From Membranipora membranacea (Eukaryota > Bryozoa > Gymnolaemata > Cheilostomatida > Membraniporidae), in the NCBI GenBank assembly GCA_914767715.1, contig OU612069.1, forward strand, positions 11,281,387 to 11,345,386: 64,000 bases of DNA. The letters run 5' to 3'. The notes beneath the pieces are model-generated. The model had not been told where the DNA came from and made no database searches. It worked only from the letters and a program-made list of their open reading frames with translations. Every line of letters begins with the position of its first letter. Positions within the stretch are counted from its first letter, which is position 1. This document shows, piece after piece, positions 59,312 to 64,000 of this stretch. A program made the position numbers and the translations under genes.

Positions 59312-62300
59312 CTATGTTGTGGATAGTTTGAAAATTTTGAAGTTATTATCATTCCATCCAGCAACAGCCAGCTCATCATCTCTCACACTGATATCTTGAC
59401 AAATAGGAGCGGGGAGCTGATCATGTTTCATCTCGTTCAGTTTTAACCCTGTAAGTAATAACATACACAAGAAATTAAAATATCTGCTACTGATGATACA
59501 ATGTTTGGCAGAGACATATTATACATCATTGTTAATTAGATCAGTTATTAAAAATAAAAAATTCCATTATCAATAATTACATAATGATACTATGTGGCGA
59601 ATATCCAGTGTTGTCATGCAATTATAACTAGACATGTTTTAATTTTTTAAATTAAATGCTTTGATTCTGGCATTTTCTGAGAGCTGATAATTACTGCCTA
59701 TTAGTCTAATAATTTTCACAACTTAACCTATAGACAATACATCACTTGTATGCTTAAACAAATGCAACCTGCTTCCTTGTGGCTTGACTTACCTTCAGCA
59801 CTTAGTATGTATATAGTCTTATTTCTCTGCCCGCTCACATAGATGAGTCCTCTCTTATCTACAGCTACTCCATGAGCATCAGGTACCTGATCACATGACC
59901 AGATTAGTACAGGCTCCGCCTCCTCTCTCACTCTGTACTTCCTAATCATGTTCTTCACATTGTCATGTCATGTGACCAGCAGAGTCTCATCAGGTAAGAA
60001 GAGAAGGTTTTGCAGCACCTTTAGTCCTGAGAGGTGTTTAGTGGAGACAGCAGCTGATCTCCTGTTATACAGTTTGATGTTCTCATTATCCTTCTCTAGA
60101 GAAGTGATGTACTGAGCTGACACACTCAGGTAGGATGCTAAGTTGGATTTCTGGGGGAAAGAGAAAATCACCTCACTCTGCTTACTGGTCATGTCATACT
60201 TGTATACAGTTATTGTCTTATCACTTGGGTTCCGTGAGGAGAAGAACACTTCACCTCTGTACTCTGTTGCTCGGGCTCCAGGATAACTCACTACATGAGT
60301 TACCTCACCACTCTGTCTGCTGAATATCTTAATACCCTTCACACAGCCTAGCAGTATATCACCGCTCACACTGTGATGATGTACTGTGACACATTGTTCA
60401 TTGTTAGTGTCATGCTGAGAGAGGAACTTCAGAGCTGACGGGGCAGTTGTTGATGGAGAAGGAGGTGTGTCTTTTTCTGATTTTGTTGAGTCTGGTGCAG
60501 AACTGAGAAAATCAACATCTGAAATAAATACAATGATATATATATTATTATAAAATGATAACACTTTAATCTATCTGCACACAATAATATCTCTGATGGA
60601 AGGTAAGATAACCACAACAGCTATTTAGTTCCACGAGGCAAATTTGAGAAGCCCTCTAGTATCACTTTTGTAAACGATGAAGAAATTTTCTGCTTTAGTG
60701 ATATAGAATTGTAAGTGAAATGATGATATGTGAAATTTATAAATGTAATATTGGATAATTTACCAAATATTCATTCCTGCTGAAAGCCTGAGGGCATATT
60801 TTTGCAGACACATGACCCTAGTATCAAAGGCCTATCATAATCTATAATTTCACAATTAAATTACAATTATTTTCACATTCTACCGTAAAAGTGATGCGAT
60901 TACAGGAGAAAATCTGTTAATTTTCCAATAATGCTTCTATATCGCAATTATATTTCATAACCTCGATAAACCAACTGACCTAAGCATAGCTACAAAATAT
61001 TTTCATTAAATGTGCAACCAAATCCATTTGGTTAAATTTATATTGTTTATTAAATTAGAAGTTGCCCACACATTGATACTGAGAAGATAACTCCGCAAGT
61101 TTTCGTGTGTTTGCAGGTTTTAATTTCTTACCGATTTCATTCACCACTCGTAGAAGATCCACCATGGAAAGGCTTTCAACATCATCCACACATTGAGACA
61201 TACACCCCTTCAGGTCCTGTACTTGTTTAGTAATCGGCTCTAGTGACTTCATCATTGTCCCAAGCTCTACAACACTGTCTGCTTCATCACAGAGAGAATC
61301 TGAAGAAGCGTCTGTCAGCTTCTGAAGCTTCTGTTTTACTCTCCTTACTAGTTTTCCTTGCTACAAGATGTCAGAGGTGATAACTTTTGTTACCAGGAAA
61401 AAAGGTTTATGCTTTGTAAACTTGCCTAGAATCAGGTAAGCGTCCATTTCTACTGTCAAAGTGATGACTATTAATACCACTTCTCAAGTTTGTAGCGGTC
61501 CCATAAAACTAAGCATACATTCACATTTAGATTCTTTATATTATCTTTATTTGTGGGTACAAGTTAAGCCACAAACCTTGAATTCCAGCAGCAGAAGTTT
61601 TTCTTCCCTTGCATCGTTCCATTTGATGAACTGTTCCTTGACCTTCATGTAGTGCTTTTCTAAATCAATCAGGTTGTGCTGTTTATCTTTCTGACACTTT
61701 TTCCTGGAACTACATCTAAAATTCATAATGAGCCTTTTACCATTAGATTTCTTGTAAACTTGCCTTGGAGCCAGACTCTTTAGATACCAAACACCATCAT
61801 TGTGCATTACAAGTAAAAGAATACACTCATTGAACATTGTCAGCGTGATTGTAATTCATAAAGGTGTGGTTCCACAGGATATGACATCACACTCTGAGAT
61901 AAACTTACTTGAGTATTGAAGGAAAAAAGCCCGAAAAACAAGTAACATCGCATATTTTAGCAGTTTTGCAATCACTATTTATTACTACTTTTCTATATTG
62001 TAAAGAATTGCATACCCTCACATTTTAGCGTTTTAACCTAGAAGGAAAAGCATGAAAAAACAGATAAGATCGCTCATTGGAGCAGTTATTACAATCGCTA
62101 TATCATTACTCTTACTACTTTACTATATTCTGAAGTATTGTATGCACCCACTTCTGACAGATAGCAGTAGTACAGACATCACACCACCAGTCTACGGGTC
62201 TGTTACATCCATCAGTCTGACATTTATCTCCTGCTGTCGCTGCTGATGCTGACTTCTTCTTTTCAGCTTCCAGAGCAGCAGTAAGTAACTCAACTTCTTT

Positions 62301-63229
62301 CTCTAGATCTGTCCTCATCATCAACTGCTCATCAATTTCATCCTGCATACCCATCTCTGTAAAACAGGACGATCACATGAATTATGAAATGTTGGACCTA
62401 TTTACATGAGCCATAAAGCGATGATCGGGTTGATGGGACACATGTCTAAGACTTCAGGGCAGGGCAGGTCAGGTCAGGGCAGACAGAGTTGCCCTCTCAA
62501 GTGTTCAAGTTCTCGGATCCATGGTGCTGAAACCACTCCTTGATCTTGTCTGCTGAAACTGTTTATATCAGAGAGTCAGAGGTTGAGGGGAGGGGGGTCT
62601 GTGTATCATTTTGGGTGTAAAAACATACAGTGGACCTCCTGTAACTTCTCGTTCTGCAAAGGTCCTGAATGGTCTGAAAGGGGTGCCAGTACCAAACCAG
62701 GAATATCTGTTGGCCACCTGACCACCCATTGGGACACCTCTGACTGATTTGACGAAACTTGCTACAGCTACTCAGAGTTGTGATCCAACATCCAATTCAG
62801 CTCCTTTTATTCCATGCCTGGCCCCTAACATTACATGTCCAACAACAGCCAGGGTTCTATAAAAAGTGACCTCAGTAGTTTCTAGTTCTTGTTAGCAATA
62901 ATTTGAGCAATTAATGTTGATGAAACAAGATTGACAGGGAGAGGAAGAGGAACTCATTGATATTACATTTTACTTACTTGCTAATTGATGTCTAAACCTG
63001 CTTGACAAAATTGAAGGATATGGGTTTCTATGATGCCTTCCAACTGTGGTATAAAGCCAACAATGAATGCCAAGCTGCAGATGCAGAGACCCTGCTAATA
63101 ATGTGTTATGAATCACAAACAATAAAGTTTTAAACTGACCGACTAGTACAATGAATGAAAGCAAATTTAAGATATTTAAATCCTGTTTGATTTTAATTGC
63201 TCACATGTTTTATTGTCCTCTTGCAGCAG
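59312..63229 (-). pseudogene. Gene A': disabled paralogue of gene A (TRIM-like)
   Basis: Exon equivalents: 63205-63229, 62152-62356, 61577-61715, 61132-61360, 59793-60518 and 59312-59448. The B-box (CNRPVDWWCDVC) and coiled-coil exons are intact and nearly identical to gene A. The proposed start ATG is CTG here (63227-63229), with an in-frame TAA just before it, and the last base before the first donor is T instead of G. In the propeller exon a GGA codon is TGA at 59968-59970 and a neighbouring codon is deleted, removing the last part of the propeller and the final exon. The frame reopens after the stop and remains similar. It is either a pseudogene or a source of a shorter protein from another start. 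Confidence 0.85.
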
Positions 63230-63784
63230 TTAGGAAATGGCAGCCAGCAAAACAAAATACCCTGGAGTATGCCAGTCAGGTCAGCTGCTGCTGTTTAACA
63301 AATAAATGGCCAACAATTTATTCAATGATGATTGTCTTGTTTTTGTTTAATGAATGTCCCAAAAACAATGCCTGAGGCCGGATTTTGGTGTGTGATAATA
63401 GGGTGCGATTTCAGTGAACAATTACCGCATGTTACTCTTTCCACTAACACGACAAGAGCTAATTTCAGTCGTGTAACAGAGAAAGCTGAATATTGTCCTT
63501 GTAAGCAATATCAAAGCTGAAACTTTCTAATCACATGATCGTTGAGATGGGATGGCGACACATGGGATTTATGTAAAGATCGCTGGATGTGCAAGATCTC
63601 AAGGAACAAGTGTGTTTAGCCCATTATGGTGTATATAATACTCCATGGAGTAGGAGTAAATATGATCTAGCTTATTTTACAGAACACTCAAATTAAACTA
63701 ACACAAAAGTTCTGCTACCTTTGGGATGGTAATCTCCTGTTCTGGTTTAAAACCGTCCTGACTATAAACAGGGGGTTGTTTGAG

Positions 63785-64000
63785 TGCCATTACTTTGACA
63801 CCTCTAATAACTTTATAAAAACCATCAAATTGATGGTATAGCTTAAACAAATTGCAGCAGTCCTGCTGTTATTGACAGAACAATACAATAATTATTTGCT
63901 CTGCGAGCACCCCACTAGGCTAGGTCTATAGCAGCGAGTTTGATTCAGTCTATATTTTATTAAAGCCCGAATGAGGTGCCAAAATTCAGCACAAACAGAA
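63785..64000. repeat. Start of a tandem-array unit in copy 2
   Basis: Matches 8950-9170, the beginning of the first array unit, including gtgccattactttgac and cagtcctgctgttattgac. The array may continue beyond the window. Confidence 0.85.

Larger units (their letters stand above)
54987..64000. repeat. Segmental duplication, copy 2
   Basis: Direct repeat of the start of the window, in the same order: LINE endonuclease fragment, minisatellite, reverse transcriptase fragment, TRIM-like gene, tandem-unit start. It lacks the SINE of copy 1 and keeps a longer reverse transcriptase frame, but its TRIM-like gene is disabled. It runs off the right edge of the window. Confidence 0.95.

Noticed and set aside
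1-64000. CRISPR arrays, operons or bacterial defence systems
   Set aside because: The window is spliced animal DNA; the tandem repeats present have no repeat-spacer pattern or associated genes.

Overview
The window is nuclear DNA of an invertebrate animal. Genes are split by GT-AG introns of roughly 0.3-4 kb, the DNA is AT-rich, the two recognisable protein families are metazoan (TRIM-like B-box/coiled-coil/NHL proteins and an SLC6 transporter), and tRNA-derived SINEs, non-LTR retrotransposons, a gag relic and foldback/MITE-like elements fill the space between exons. The sequence does not tell me the species. There are no bacterial operons, CRISPR arrays or canonical tRNA or rRNA genes. All exon boundaries are hand-derived from splice consensus, reading phase and comparison between copies.

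Layout: (1) 1-9150 is copy 1 of a >9 kb direct duplication whose second copy runs from 54987 to the window end. Each copy carries a decayed non-LTR retrotransposon, a 21-bp minisatellite and a minus-strand RING-less TRIM-like gene (gene A at 4549-8406; gene A' at 59312-63229, pseudogenised). (2) 8954-15990 is a tandem array of four ~1.65-1.9 kb non-coding units; the start of a related unit is also visible at 63785-64000. (3) 17254-17886 holds a MITE and a SINE. (4) 18600-31397 is a 15-exon minus-strand SLC6 sodium/chloride-coupled transporter gene with all 12 transmembrane segments; its 5' end is unresolved. (5) 33175-40660 is transposon-rich: a nested inverted-repeat element, a possible LTR and gag relic, and two LINE fragments in opposite orientations. 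(6) 41797-50441 is gene B, a full TRIM-like gene (RING, B-box, coiled coil, NHL propeller) with a duplicated last exon and a giant foldback structure filling its 4-kb second intron. (7) 51900-54986 has minisatellites, one of them an inverted relative of the minisatellite in the duplication.

The three TRIM-like loci are paralogues with the same exon phases from the B-box onward. RING plus B-box plus coiled coil would give a ubiquitin ligase, with the beta-propeller as the target-binding end; gene A lacks the RING. The most striking pattern is that the propeller exon differs between copies several times more than the neighbouring introns do. This points to diversifying selection, or gene conversion confined to that exon, in a target-recognition domain. 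Gene B also has two interchangeable last propeller exons.
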